Shown here: piece after piece, positions 35,780-45,553 of the stretch
Layout of the letters: every line of letters begins with the position of its first letter
Numbering within the stretch: the stretch's first letter is position 1
NCBI RefSeq assembly: GCF_964019385.1
Contig: NC_088644.1
Coordinates: 20,079,154-20,143,153, forward strand
DNA from: Sycon ciliatum
Lineage: Eukaryota; Porifera; Calcarea; Leucosolenida; Sycettidae
Reading direction: 5' to 3'
DNA length: 64,000 bases
Notes under the pieces: model-generated
The model's database searches: none
What the model was told of the DNA's origin: nothing
What the model saw: the letters and a program-made list of their open reading frames with translations, nothing else
Translations under genes and position numbers: made by a program

Positions 35780-36584
35780 TTATCGAAATTTGATATTTAA
35801 ATCTCTCTGCCAATGATGGACCTATTGTAGCTTCCTTGACTTGCTCCTGCTTAGAATGTGGAGAGTACGAGTATATTCTGTGTGTGTGTGAGGTACATGA
35901 CCTCTTCCTCACCGGAAATTAAGTGTATGTAATTGCGGATTGGACAAGAAAAGAGATTGCATCGTTTGAATTGCATTCTGAGCATATGTGTGGATGTGAG
36001 GAACAGGAACCATTCCGGGAGCATACATGGTACCTGTACCTGAAGCATGTTTGCATGTCATTTGTACATGTTTTGATTAAAATAAGAAGGAAGGCGTGTG
36101 AGAAAACTGCAACGCAGGTGCAGGTGGTTATAACAAGTACAAGATTGTTTCAAGTGAGGTGTCCAAAGATAATAAATTTTGCAAAGAGAACAACAGTCTA
36201 TGCTGAAATAGTTAAATGTGTAGTGTTCTATGCTTTCAACCCTGTGTGTGCATATGCGTGGATTTATGCAAACCATGCACTTGGGCAAAGGCACCATTCA
36301 TGTAAATGAATTTATCCACTACCGAACCTACAGAATTAGTGAATCAGCTCTTGTCCCTAGCCGGGGGTACTCGAAAGACGTGTCAGGCTTTTCCCCTGAA
36401 GCTGGTTGTAATGTACTCCCATTTATAGAGTCGCTTCCAACTGTTGAGTAGTTTTGTAAACAGACTTCGTTGCAGCTGTCTGCAGTGCTCTGAAAATTTG
36501 AATGGCAACTGACCCACTGATGCTACACTGTGTCACAGCCTGAATTATGTGAATACGACTACTGTCATAGTTTGTAGTCACTGT
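35780..36584. other. Convergent intergenic region
   Basis: Between the 3' ends of the dehydrogenase and PhyH genes. No gene or repeat recognised, apart from the preceding MITE. Confidence 0.5.
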
Positions 36585-37499
36585 TTACTTCGGGTTCTCA
36601 CCACCTAGCTCGAGCCTGCACCAGTGGTCGCTATCCTTCACAACAGCGTCAGGGCTCACTTTGGATCTAGCTAAATGGCCGGGCTCTTTGCGCAGCGTCG
36701 ATGCTGCTGCGTCTTGAAACCTGAAGTCTAGTGACCAGCGAACAGTGTCAGATTTGTTTGGAAGGCCGCAGTGGTACAGGTACTGACCAAACAGAATGAC
36801 GTCGCCACGTTTCGCGTCCATATCAACGGCTTGGTGAACGCAGGTTTTCATAATGTCCGCATCTAGTTCCAGGTACTCCTTGCGTTCGACGTGCGGTTGG
36901 ACGCCATTGCGATGCGACCCAGGAATGAACTGCATGCAGCCGTTGTTGGCCGTGACGTCCACCAGTGGGATCCATACGTTCACCATGCATCTCAACGCAG
37001 CGTCAAGCTGCTCATCGGTATAGTCATTGAGGGCATGCCAAGTCTTGCTCCCAGTGTACCCTGCATCCTGATGCCACAAGACCGTGTGTCGCTCAGTACC
37101 ACCGGGCACTTTAGGTCGACATGTGTAATTCGGATAGAGACGTATCTCACTTGTACCAAGCACATGTTCTGCTATGTCCAACAGGTTCTCGTTGAAGAAG
37201 ATTGGGAACAATCCTGCCAGGTGAAGTTCGCTACGGAAAATCTTCGGAGCTTCATTCAAACGATCTCGGTAGACGTGCACCAATCGCTTATCAAATGGCT
37301 CATTTCTGAAGAGAGACTCTGTCACGTTATTATCCAGTTGGTGCTGTGCTAGACTGTCGACTATGGTGTCCAGGTGCTCCTCAGCCTCATCCAGCGTCTC
37401 AGTGGGTATGAGCCCGCGTAAGACATAGAATCCGTCCTTCTGCAAACCCTCTTGAATTTTCACAAGCTCTTCTTTGCTAAGTCGCGACATTTTCGACAA
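36585..37499 (-). CDS. Phytanoyl-CoA dioxygenase (PhyH) family protein
   Basis: One uninterrupted 304-residue ORF, typical length for the PhyH family of Fe(II)/2-oxoglutarate dioxygenases. The jelly-roll iron ligands are visible: H143-x-D145 in LWHQDAGY and the distal H243 in LYHCGLPN. R254 follows eleven residues later (VRWSLDFRFQ) and is the likely 2-oxoglutarate-binding arginine. Other family features are KDGFYVLRGLIP near the N-terminus and NGCMQFIPGSHRNG at about 186-199. There is no clear peroxisomal PTS2 or C-terminal SKL, so a peroxisomal role like that of human PHYH is not supported; it is closer to the broad PhyH-domain-containing group of unknown substrate. No intron is needed. A single-exon gene next to many retroelements could be an old retrocopy, but the frame is intact. 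It is convergent with the dehydrogenase, with about 1.07 kb between the two stop codons. Confidence 0.92.
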   Translation of the reverse strand: MSKMSRLSKEELVKIQEGLQKDGFYVLRGLIPTETLDEAEEHLDTIVDSLAQHQLDNNVTESLFRNEPFDKRLVHVYRDRLNEAPKIFRSELHLAGLFPIFFNENLLDIAEHVLGTSEIRLYPNYTCRPKVPGGTERHTVLWHQDAGYTGSKTWHALNDYTDEQLDAALRCMVNVWIPLVDVTANNGCMQFIPGSHRNGVQPHVERKEYLELDADIMKTCVHQAVDMDAKRGDVILFGQYLYHCGLPNKSDTVRWSLDFRFQDAAASTLRKEPGHLARSKVSPDAVVKDSDHWCRLELGGENPK

Positions 37500-38840
37500 G
37501 ACCTCCGAGTCGCCAGGATACCATTACCAGATTACCAGACTGTCCAACCTCCTGGCCACCCCAAATAAAAACCCGGACACCTAGCGGAGATCTACTGACT
37601 ACTGTCCGTTCTCAAAGTAGATCTACCTCAACTCTAGACTGAAGTCATTCTTTATTTTCTCTTTTTTTAGTGAAAAGATCTGAACGCACACGAAGACACT
37701 TACTGACTTAGACAGTGATACAACAAGAGCGAAGTGGGCATGAACCTTCCACGCCAGTGCAGTAGGCCGCGGGGTGCCCGGATTTTGCCCCAACGCAATA
37801 CTACTACTAGTACTAGTGTGAAGCGGCATGCCGGCAACATGGTTGTCGTGAAGGTAACGCCGGCCTGTAGACAGTGTAGTTCTGCACGCTCCCTGTCAGG
37901 TGACAGCTAGCTCAGCACTGACAGAAATTCTCACCTTTTTCCCTCCACCTTCCCAAGCTAGGCCTAGGGCTACTACTACTGCTACTAGTACTAGTAGTAG
38001 AAGTAGTTGCCAGTTTCTACATTCTGTTCTCTCAGTCGTTTCTAGTAGCTTTGCCGTTCAGCTGCGTTTCTCAACGCTCCCTCTAGCTCTGGCTTAGCTA
38101 CACACTGCTGGAACTACCTGGCTGCTGCCTCCAACAGGTTACGTTGGGTTTGACAATGCTCACAGTTTCAGTTACTCCAGCCCCGTAGTTTCAAGGTGCT
38201 TTACACTACTGTAAGTACTATCGTGCACACTGACTGACTTCGCCCCCCCCCCCCCCCCCACCCCCTTCGCGTCGTTTGTGTTCAGGACACTCAACTTCCT
38301 CCTTTCGTTTCGTTTGTGTTGGCTGTGGCAGGGCACTTCGTTCCCCTTCTCACAGCTCCAGCTTATCCATCTCGTTTCACATAGCGTACAAGTATTCCTG
38401 CGCATACAGTCCTCATGGTTGAAGCTGCTCTCCGTTCGTTGGCCAACTGTCAGCCAGCAGACTCCCAATAATCGGAGTTGTCGCAATAACGCTCTTCTAA
38501 TGATTATGTTAGTTCGCGACAACCTGTATTCCCTAAACCCGAGCTACCACACAGGACGACTCTGCCGTCCCCGGCGCCGGCTGAAGCAGAAGCCACCATG
38601 CGTGAGGATCAGACACAGAGTCACAGCGAGTGCGGCCAGATACAGTTACAACGACTCTCACCATGTCAACTACTCGCTAGATCCTCTACTAATCTCCAAG
38701 ATAACTCACTTTCAAGTCAAGTAAGTGATAGCAGGTTGGTCTAGAACAGGGGCCGGACCGTCCGTAAGTAACGATATTTCAAAAACAATGATATCTTGTG
38801 TCTTGTAATGTTTCTGGAAAAGACAAAAAGGAAGAGAACG
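37500..38840. other. Upstream region of the PhyH gene; no gene recognised
   Basis: Contains ACTAGTACTAGT-type short repeats near 37800 and 37985, and a poly-C run at about 38244-38260. ORFs here show no recognisable family. Confidence 0.5.
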
Positions 38841-38969
38841 TGAAGTTGATTGTTCCAACTAGGAACACACGCTTCTTGCCGAACTTGACACTTGACTGAC
38901 TCACGACCGCCATCCGGAGCACACGAGGAGCACGTCGCACCTTCCACTCGGCAAACCTGCAAGAAAGCA

Positions 38970-39031
38970 CCACTCCCTGCTCAATACACAGTGTTTCGGG
39001 GAATTCACCCCTCATCAGTTGAGCTTGAGTA
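38970..39031 (-). ncRNA. Hammerhead ribozyme (type I fold), left arm
   Basis: On the minus strand: CTGATGAG, stem II GGGG/CCCC with loop TGAATT, GAAA, a 3-bp stem III ACA/TGT with loop CTG, then the predicted cleavage triplet GTA. Stem I inner part is GCTCAA/TTGAGC, followed by an internal loop AA/AGG and an outer helix. All invariant core residues (CUGAUGA, GAAA, NUH) are present. Confidence 0.85.
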
Positions 39032-39069
39032 AGCTGAGGAGATTCCACACTGGCACAATCTTCCTCAGC

Positions 39070-39132
39070 CTACTCGAGCTCAACTGATGAGGGGTGAATT
39101 CCCCGAAACACGGTGTATTGAGCAGGGAGTGG
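39070..39132 (+). ncRNA. Hammerhead ribozyme (type I fold), right arm
   Basis: Core CTGATGAG at 39084-39091, stem II GGGG/CCCC (39091-39094 with 39101-39104), GAAA 39105-39108, stem III ACA/TGT with loop CGG. Predicted cleavage is after A39117 (GTA). Inner stem I is GCTCAA (39078-39083) with TTGAGC (39118-39123). An asymmetric internal loop GA/AGG and an outer helix CTACTC/GAGTGG follow; this is where natural hammerheads make their loop-loop contact. Confidence 0.87.
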
Positions 39133-39749
39133 TGCTTTCTTGCAGGTTTGCCGAGTGGAAGGTGCGACGTGCTCCTCGTGTGCTCCGGATGGCGGTCGTG
39201 AGTCAGTCAAGTGTAGGGCTGAAACGATCATCCATCTAGCCCAACCGATTACTCTTTATCATAACGATCGATTATTCGATTATAATCTTTAAGAGGCCGC
39301 ACCTGGAATATGTACGTAGAATGGCCAAAAGTGGAAATATGTACAAAATTTTGCACAAAAAAGTGTTAACCCACATGCATGCACGCATACACACAATAAA
39401 ACTTAAAACAACCAAAACATCAATATGCACATTTATCCAGACACGCTCTCACATACACACGCACGCATGTGCGTGCCAAACGTACAAAACGTGGACACGT
39501 GTACACCAAGCAGATAGAATACAAGGAAGTGGGGTTTGCCATAGTTTTTTTTTTTCAATTTTGTCTGATAAATATTTACGAGACTTTGCATCGAGCGACA
39601 CCGTGGATAACATTGAGCCAAGAATTATGCAATAAACCAGAAGAGATATCTCTTCACAAGTAGGCAAATAAATGCGTAGGTGCCCGGCAACAGCAATCGG
39701 GCGAGTCACAGCAATGTACGTATTGCAACTTCAATGATACGCATACACG

Positions 39750-40145
39750 GTTGACCACCCATGCCTCCATTTTCGGCGGGTCAACCACATGGTGGCCCGG
39801 CAACTTCAAACGGGAACACACTGATACAACATACACAGTTGACCACCCATGCCTCCATTATCGGCGGGTCAACCACATGGTGGCCCGGCAACTTCAAACG
39901 GGAACACACCGATACAATAGACACAGTTGACCACCCATGCCTCCATTATCGGCGGGTCAACCACATGGTGGCCCGGCAACTTCAAACGGGAACACACCGA
40001 TACAATAGACACAGTTGACCACCCATGCCTCCATTATCGGCGGGTCAACCACATGGTGGCCCGGCAACTTCAAACGGGAACACACCGATACAACATACAC
40101 AGTTGACCACCCATGCCTCAAACCGGCGGGTCAACCACACAACAA
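39750..40145. repeat. 88-bp minisatellite in repeat B2
   Basis: Units begin with GTTGACCACCCATGCCTC at 39750, 39838, 39926, 40014 and (partial) 40102, exactly 88 bp apart. Each unit contains GTTGACC and GGTCAAC as a possible hairpin. Confidence 0.95.
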
Positions 40146-40878
40146 CATACAGGTGTCACAACACTGAGACAGTACAGCACAACACTGAGAGGCAAATGCA
40201 TTTGACCCTCCTTGGGGCCTCGTCATGTGACACAAGATACCGACGTGTCATGTCTAAAGGGAGGGAGGGAGGGGAGAAAACACAACCTTGAGTCACTTTG
40301 GCTAACTGGATGACAGAAATTGTTGACAAGGAAGTTGCTTTGCTGACACGAGGCAGGGCAAAGCGGCCACGCAAGATTTATTTTTTCATCCACCATTTTC
40401 GGAAAAAATATTTTTTATTCATGTGCCGCGTGACGAACCGTGACAAAACACGTGCATGCGTGGGCTAACTTGGCTTTGCTGCTCAAAGCCGTCATTTAAC
40501 CCACATGCATGCACGCATACACACAATAAAACTTAAAACAACCAAAACATCAATATGCACATTTATCCAGACACGCTCTCACATACACACGCACGCATGT
40601 GCGTGCCAAACGTACAAAACGTGGACACGTGTACACCAAGCAGATAGAATACAAGGAAGTGGGGTTTGCCATAGTTTTTTTTTTCAATTTTGTCTGATAA
40701 ATATTTACGAGACTTTGCATCGAGCGACACCGTGGATAACATTGAGCCAAGAATTATGCAATAAACCAGAAGAGATATCTCTTCACAAGTAGGCAAATAA
40801 ATGCGTAGGTGCCCGGCAACAGCAATCGGGCGAGTCACAGCAATGTACGTATTGCAACTTCAATGATACGCATACACG

Positions 40879-41274
40879 GTTGACCACCCATGCCTCCATT
40901 TTCGGCGGGTCAACCACATGGTGGCCCGGCAACTTCAAACGGGAACACACTGATACAACATACACAGTTGACCACCCATGCCTCCATTATCGGCGGGTCA
41001 ACCACATGGTGGCCCGGCAACTTCAAACGGGAACACACCGATACAATAGACACAGTTGACCACCCATGCCTCCATTATCGGCGGGTCAACCACATGGTGG
41101 CCCGGCAACTTCAAACGGGAACACACCGATACAATAGACACAGTTGACCACCCATGCCTCCATTATCGGCGGGTCAACCACATGGTGGCCCGGCAACTTC
41201 AAACGGGAACACACCGATACAACATACACAGTTGACCACCCATGCCTCAAACCGGCGGGTCAACCACACAACAA
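40879..41274. repeat. 88-bp minisatellite in repeat B1
   Basis: Same array as at 39750, displaced by exactly 1129 bp, with the same number of units (starts at 40879, 40967, 41055, 41143, 41231). Confidence 0.95.
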
Positions 41275-41529
41275 CATACAGGTGTCACAACACTGAGACA
41301 GTACAGCACAACACTGAGAGGCAAATGCATTTGACCCTCCCAAAAACCAGTGTTTACGACCAAGCATTTCTCACGGCATCGCTCATTAGCATAACTTCCT
41401 GCAAGTAACCATGGCAAACCCCTAAGTGATACCCACAGAGCCACACCGGCACAAGGACTGCACAACAAGCGGAAGGCACAACACTGTACAACACTACAAA
41501 TGTACCTCACTTCTGTTCTCAACACCACA

Positions 41530-42503
41530 TGGGCGTGGGCTGTTCCAGTCTTTGCTGCTAGCCATTGCACAGAGGGTATACCGGCTGCACGCCTGACATA
41601 GTGATCGGATGCTGCACTTCGCCAGCAGCCTGCACGGCATATGGCTGCTTCACAGACACTTGTACTCCGGTGAGCCATGAGTGTGGCCCCGCCAATGCGC
41701 ACAGAATGGGAGCTCACCCGGTTGCAGTTGAGGATCCTAGTCGAGAAAACTCGGGAGAAGTAGCCGCCGTCGACGAACACAAACACTGGCCGTGAGCTGC
41801 CGGCAGTAGCGGTCAGGGACCGGAACTCGGCCATAGCCGAAACTGGGTACATCATATTATGTGTGCGCAAATACCGGGCTTAAAGGTCTGAGTCGCTCAT
41901 GAGATCATTGCTGGCAGCAATCAGAGCGGCGAGTTCAGCAGAGGAGTTGGCACCAGGCACTGGTTGGCTGTGGAAGCCAGTTCTCGGAAGCGAGTAATCA
42001 CAATAGGTTCATGCTGCATCTCAGCGGCCCGTTGCCCCAAAAACGATTGTCCTTGATAGAAACCGCAGAAGCCAACATCAGAGGCATCCGTGAATAGCTC
42101 AAGGTCAGGGGACTTTGAAAACTCGACATCGTAGAAGAAGGATTGGCCATTCCAGTTTGCGGCAAAGGAGCGCGACCATTCGATGTCCAAGTGAGCTTTT
42201 GTGTTGATGTTGACTACTGACTGAAGAGACTGAGAGAGTTGTCCAGCTAAGATACAGGAGTTGACGGATGAAGGTCCTGCCAGGAGGAACCACCTTTGCG
42301 GCAAGGACAAGGTTCCGATCAGCGACAGCAGTTCCCGCGTTGTGTAGCTAGTGCGCGTGGACTACTCACTCAAAGCCGCTAGAAAGGCAAATAACTTCTT
42401 GTCAGGTAGCCGCATCACCTGGTCCTCGCTGTCGACTTCTATGCCAAGTACCGTCACCACTGTTGCTGGGCCGACCACCTTGCTGAGGTTGTCGAAGACC
42501 TGC
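41530..42503 (-). pseudogene. RT end, RNase H and tyrosine recombinase remnants of the Ngaro/DIRS-like element
   Basis: At 42503-42369 the minus strand reads VVTVLGIEVDSEDQVMRLP, the end of a DIRS/Ngaro-type RT. At 42310-41921 comes an RNase H segment with LELFTDASDVGFCGFYQG. At 41870-41530 comes the tyrosine-recombinase C-terminus: YPVSAMAEF, PVFVFVDGGYFSR, the HxxR motif in SHSVRIGGAT, and the region of the catalytic tyrosine in CWRSAASDHYVRR. The pieces are in separate frames. The RT catalytic core (YADD box) was not found, so most of RT is deleted. Not functional. Confidence 0.82.
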
Positions 42504-43729
42504 GGAACCGTTGCTTTCAGTTGAACTCATTCCATTGACCATGAAGCACACGAACATAAGCACCTTGTTAAGTGCAGCGTACTGGTTCTTGTGCTGGCCT
42601 GCACAGCTATCAGGAATAGTTTTACCCAGAATGACTGGGTTGATGATTTCTCCCTAAGAGAGGGTAATGCCACGTGCACAGCAGATGTGGTGCATAACGA
42701 ACGCACAGTGGGCATAAAATCTTCATATCCACATCAAAGGCCACAAGCGTTTGACAACCACACCTGATACGTAGATGATCAACGATCGTCCCTGCACTCA
42801 ACGTCGCTCCAGCAGTAGTAGCATGTTGCAAACCACCATCGTACGTTGTCCATGTAAATGCCTCTGCTCCTTGTCTACTTCTTTGGCTAGATTTTTTGAC
42901 AGGTAATCACAGCCATTTCTGAGTTGGCGTCAACGCCACTCGCCACGTCGAGGCCTAAATAACTGGTCCTCTGCTTCGAGTAGTTCTTGCTTGGCCTCAT
43001 GAACTCCAGGAAATTCACTACTGCGACCATGAGCTACTCTATCTGCCCACGCAACAAATAAATATTTCAACCAAGCGCGATCGATCGCTGTTTGAAGTTG
43101 TGAATTTTCAAGCGCTTCCAGCTCACACGAGTCAGCGCTTGTCTACGCAGACTAGCACAACTAATACTCTTGTACAGCTTGGCGGAGAGACAAAGGAGAA
43201 AACGGAGAAAACACAACCTTGAGTCACTTTGGCTAACTGGATGACAGAAATTGTTGACAAGGAAGTTGCTTTGCTGACACGAGGCAGGGCAAAGCGGCCA
43301 CGCAAGATTTATTTTTTCATCCACCATTTTCGGAAAAAATATTTTTTATTCATGTGCCGCGTGACGAACCGTGACAAAACACGTGCATGCGTGGGCTAAC
43401 TTGGATGCTCAAAGCCGTCATTTATGTATGCAGACCGGACACGACCTTGACCTTCGAGCTTCATGCTCCAGCTTCGTTGTACTACACTACACGTAGGAGT
43501 CGGGCTGTTTTTCGATTTTGACAGCATGTAACAAGGAAGGCGAGTCGCGCGTGCAGTGCGTAAGAAAAATTTAAAAAACGCAAAATAATCGTAATCGGTA
43601 ATCTATACGATTGCTCGATCGTTAGAGTTATCAAACGAGTACTCGATTATTCGGTATAATCGTTTCAGCCCTAGTCAAGTGTCAAGTTCGGCAAGAAGCG
43701 TGTGTTCCTAGTTGGAACAATCAACTTCA

Positions 43730-44204
43730 TGACTTTTACCGCCGAAGTCGCAACTAGGAAGAGAACGGACGGGATATAAGTATGAAACAAGAAAACCTTA
43801 TGATTCGGGCATGAAGTATGCCTCTACCTTTTACGCCTAGCAACCTTCTACTTCCGAAGTAGTCAGTCTGACCTTCCTATGTCCTAATTCTAAACGTTGG
43901 TGTTTAGTTTGCTTGCTATTTGTGCCTTGGTTGGTGAAGACATTTCTGGCTTGATTCTAATGCTGTGGCCATTTTCAGGGCATCCTCCTTCCATTGCTTC
44001 TCCTTTGACATTGGCGAAAGCAGTACTTCCCAAGTCCTCCTTTCCCTCAGTGTCGCTGGGCACTGGGCATGCACTAATTCTCACATGCACAATCATAACA
44101 CAATCATAACACAATCATAACACAATCATACACTACGCATGCCAGGAAGTACCTCGTTAGCACGTCTAGACAAAATATACTATTAAAGTCTTATATTTGT
44201 GAGG
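43730..44204. other. Spacer between the nested elements and the Penelope-like element
   Basis: No gene recognised. ACACAATCAT is repeated in tandem about four times near 44090-44130. Confidence 0.5.
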
Positions 44205-44947
44205 GTGCATAGTTATAATAGCAATAAAGAGAACAAATTCTGCAGTCATCGCCACACTACAACGAAGTCATGAAAGTTTACCAGAATTAATTTTCTTGTC
44301 ACATTCATCAGTGGAAAGTCGTCACTGAAGAGTAACCATGCTGAACAATGATTAAATATACATTCAATGCTGTCATGAAGTTGGTTGCTCCAACGAGTCT
44401 TCTAAGTTCAATGATGTGTTACGAGAACAAAATACAGTGCCAAAATAGAATGAGGGAAGGTGAGACAATAGAAGTGAAGTGAGAGCTAAGTGCAACGGCG
44501 GGTGAGAAACTAATTATAACGCTAAAACTGTGTAGTGAGACAACAATCGTGCTGTGCACCTACGAAATATTTTTTAACGCAACTACATGTTTCTTCTGCT
44601 TACAAAGATCAGGCTTATGCAAACGAATACAAACAGCCTCAAGTACTTTCAACTGACTAGCATACCGTGCACGACAAAGAACAGAAAAACTTAAGTCATC
44701 ATACACCTGCAGACACTTAGGGTGAGACAACAAGTGAAGAAAAACGGCAGACTTCTTACGATACCAACCACCATCTGATTCCTCGTCTCCAACAACCGCA
44801 ACCTCGTCCTCCGTCTCATCTCCCAACTCGTCCTCAGTGTCATCCTCAGTGTCATTCTCCTCATCAACACCGATCGGTCCCAGGCTCGCTTCATGTTTTA
44901 CCTCTGTTCGTTGACTCCTCCTTTGATCTTGATGGTAAATTGTTACC

Positions 44948-44948
44948 G

Positions 44949-44992
<44 letters not shown>
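44948..44992. repeat. (GTT)n microsatellite
   Basis: 15 pure units. Confidence 0.95.
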
Positions 44993-45109
44993 CCTGTTGT
45001 TAAATCTTGTGTTCCCAGTGTCCTCGCTGGTGTTTGACCTCCAGTACTGTAATATTGAACGAGAGAGCTTGGAAGCTCAGGGCCCTACGCTATGCTTTTT
45101 TGCCTTGAT

Positions 45110-45553
45110 GACCTAGACAAAAAAAGCATAGGGATGTTATAAATTCTTTAAAAAAATCGATTCGAACCCGAACCCGCACTATCGCGCGCCCTCATGCATC
45201 CCCCGATACACTTCGCATACATACTAATTCTTCCAAGTTGTTTCACATTGTGATCTTGCATTTGAAAGCCCTATTTGAATATGCATTGTGGCCAGCCGTC
45301 TTTGATGGCACGGTACGGTAGGGGATAGGTACGGGACAGGTACGATAGAGGGTAATACGACACCGTCTAGCTGCCCGCAATATTCAAATAGGGCTTTCAA
45401 ACGCAAGATAATAACGTGAAGCAACTTGGAAGAATGGGTATGAATGCGAAGTGTATGGGGGAATGCATGTAGGGCGATAGTGCGGGTTCGAATCCCAGGA
45501 TATGCCTGAAACAAAATAGGAGAATTGAAAAATTTATAACATCCTATGTTTTT
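45110..45553. mobile_element. Imperfect palindromic element with a B-box-like sequence
   Basis: Long imperfect inverted repeat: GGGATGTTATAAATT near 45131 pairs with AATTTATAACATCC near 45533. TTTGAAAGCCCTATTTGAAT pairs with ATTCAAATAGGGCTTTCAAA; CCAAGTTG pairs with CAACTTGG. The right arm contains GGGTTCGAATCCC (45484-45496), a perfect Pol III B-box. It lies between the GIY-YIG part and the C-terminal tail of the Penelope-like element. Confidence 0.65.

Larger units (their letters stand above)
39366..43425 (-). mobile_element. Ngaro/DIRS-like tyrosine-recombinase retroelement with split direct repeats
   Basis: Read on the minus strand the order is A1 (43425-43206), coding remnant, B1 (41339-40499), A2 (40497-40273), B2 (40210-39366). 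A1 matches A2 and B1 matches B2 at near identity. This A1-ORF-B1-A2-B2 layout is the split-direct-repeat structure of Ngaro/PAT-like elements. Coding remnants of RT, RNase H and tyrosine recombinase lie at 42503-41530. The body is too short for a complete element, so it is internally deleted. Confidence 0.85.
39214..43673. mobile_element. hAT-type non-autonomous DNA transposon carrying a nested retroelement
   Basis: Terminal inverted repeats TAGGGCTGAAACGAT (left) and ATCGTTTCAGCCCTA (right). An exact 8 bp target duplication GTCAAGTG lies at 39206-39213 and 43674-43681. Subterminal CGATTATTCG words occur at both ends. Without the retroelement at 39366-43425 only about 400 bp remain and no transposase is seen, so this was a MITE-sized hAT element. 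Confidence 0.92.
38841..43729. mobile_element. Hammerhead-bearing inverted repeat, split by a hAT insertion
   Basis: Left arm 38841 to about 39043; right arm about 39059-39213, continuing at 43682-43729 after the hAT insertion. The outer ends are TGAAGTTGATTGTTCCAACT and its exact complement. Without the insertion the unit is about 421 bp with a spacer of only about 16 bp. Each arm holds one hammerhead ribozyme near the centre, reading outward. No protein is encoded. It may be a head-to-head dimer of a retrozyme-like repeat; this is inference. Confidence 0.8.

Noticed and set aside
39214-43673. Search for a hAT transposase inside the TAGGGCTGAAACGAT element
   Set aside because: No transposase motif was seen; all internal coding remnants belong to the nested tyrosine-recombinase element.
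44215-44440. Possible hammerhead in the Penelope-like pLTR (CACTGATGAATG...GAAA on the minus strand)
   Set aside because: CTGATGA and GAAA occur at a plausible distance, but stem II cannot form with a proper loop and stem I does not pair.
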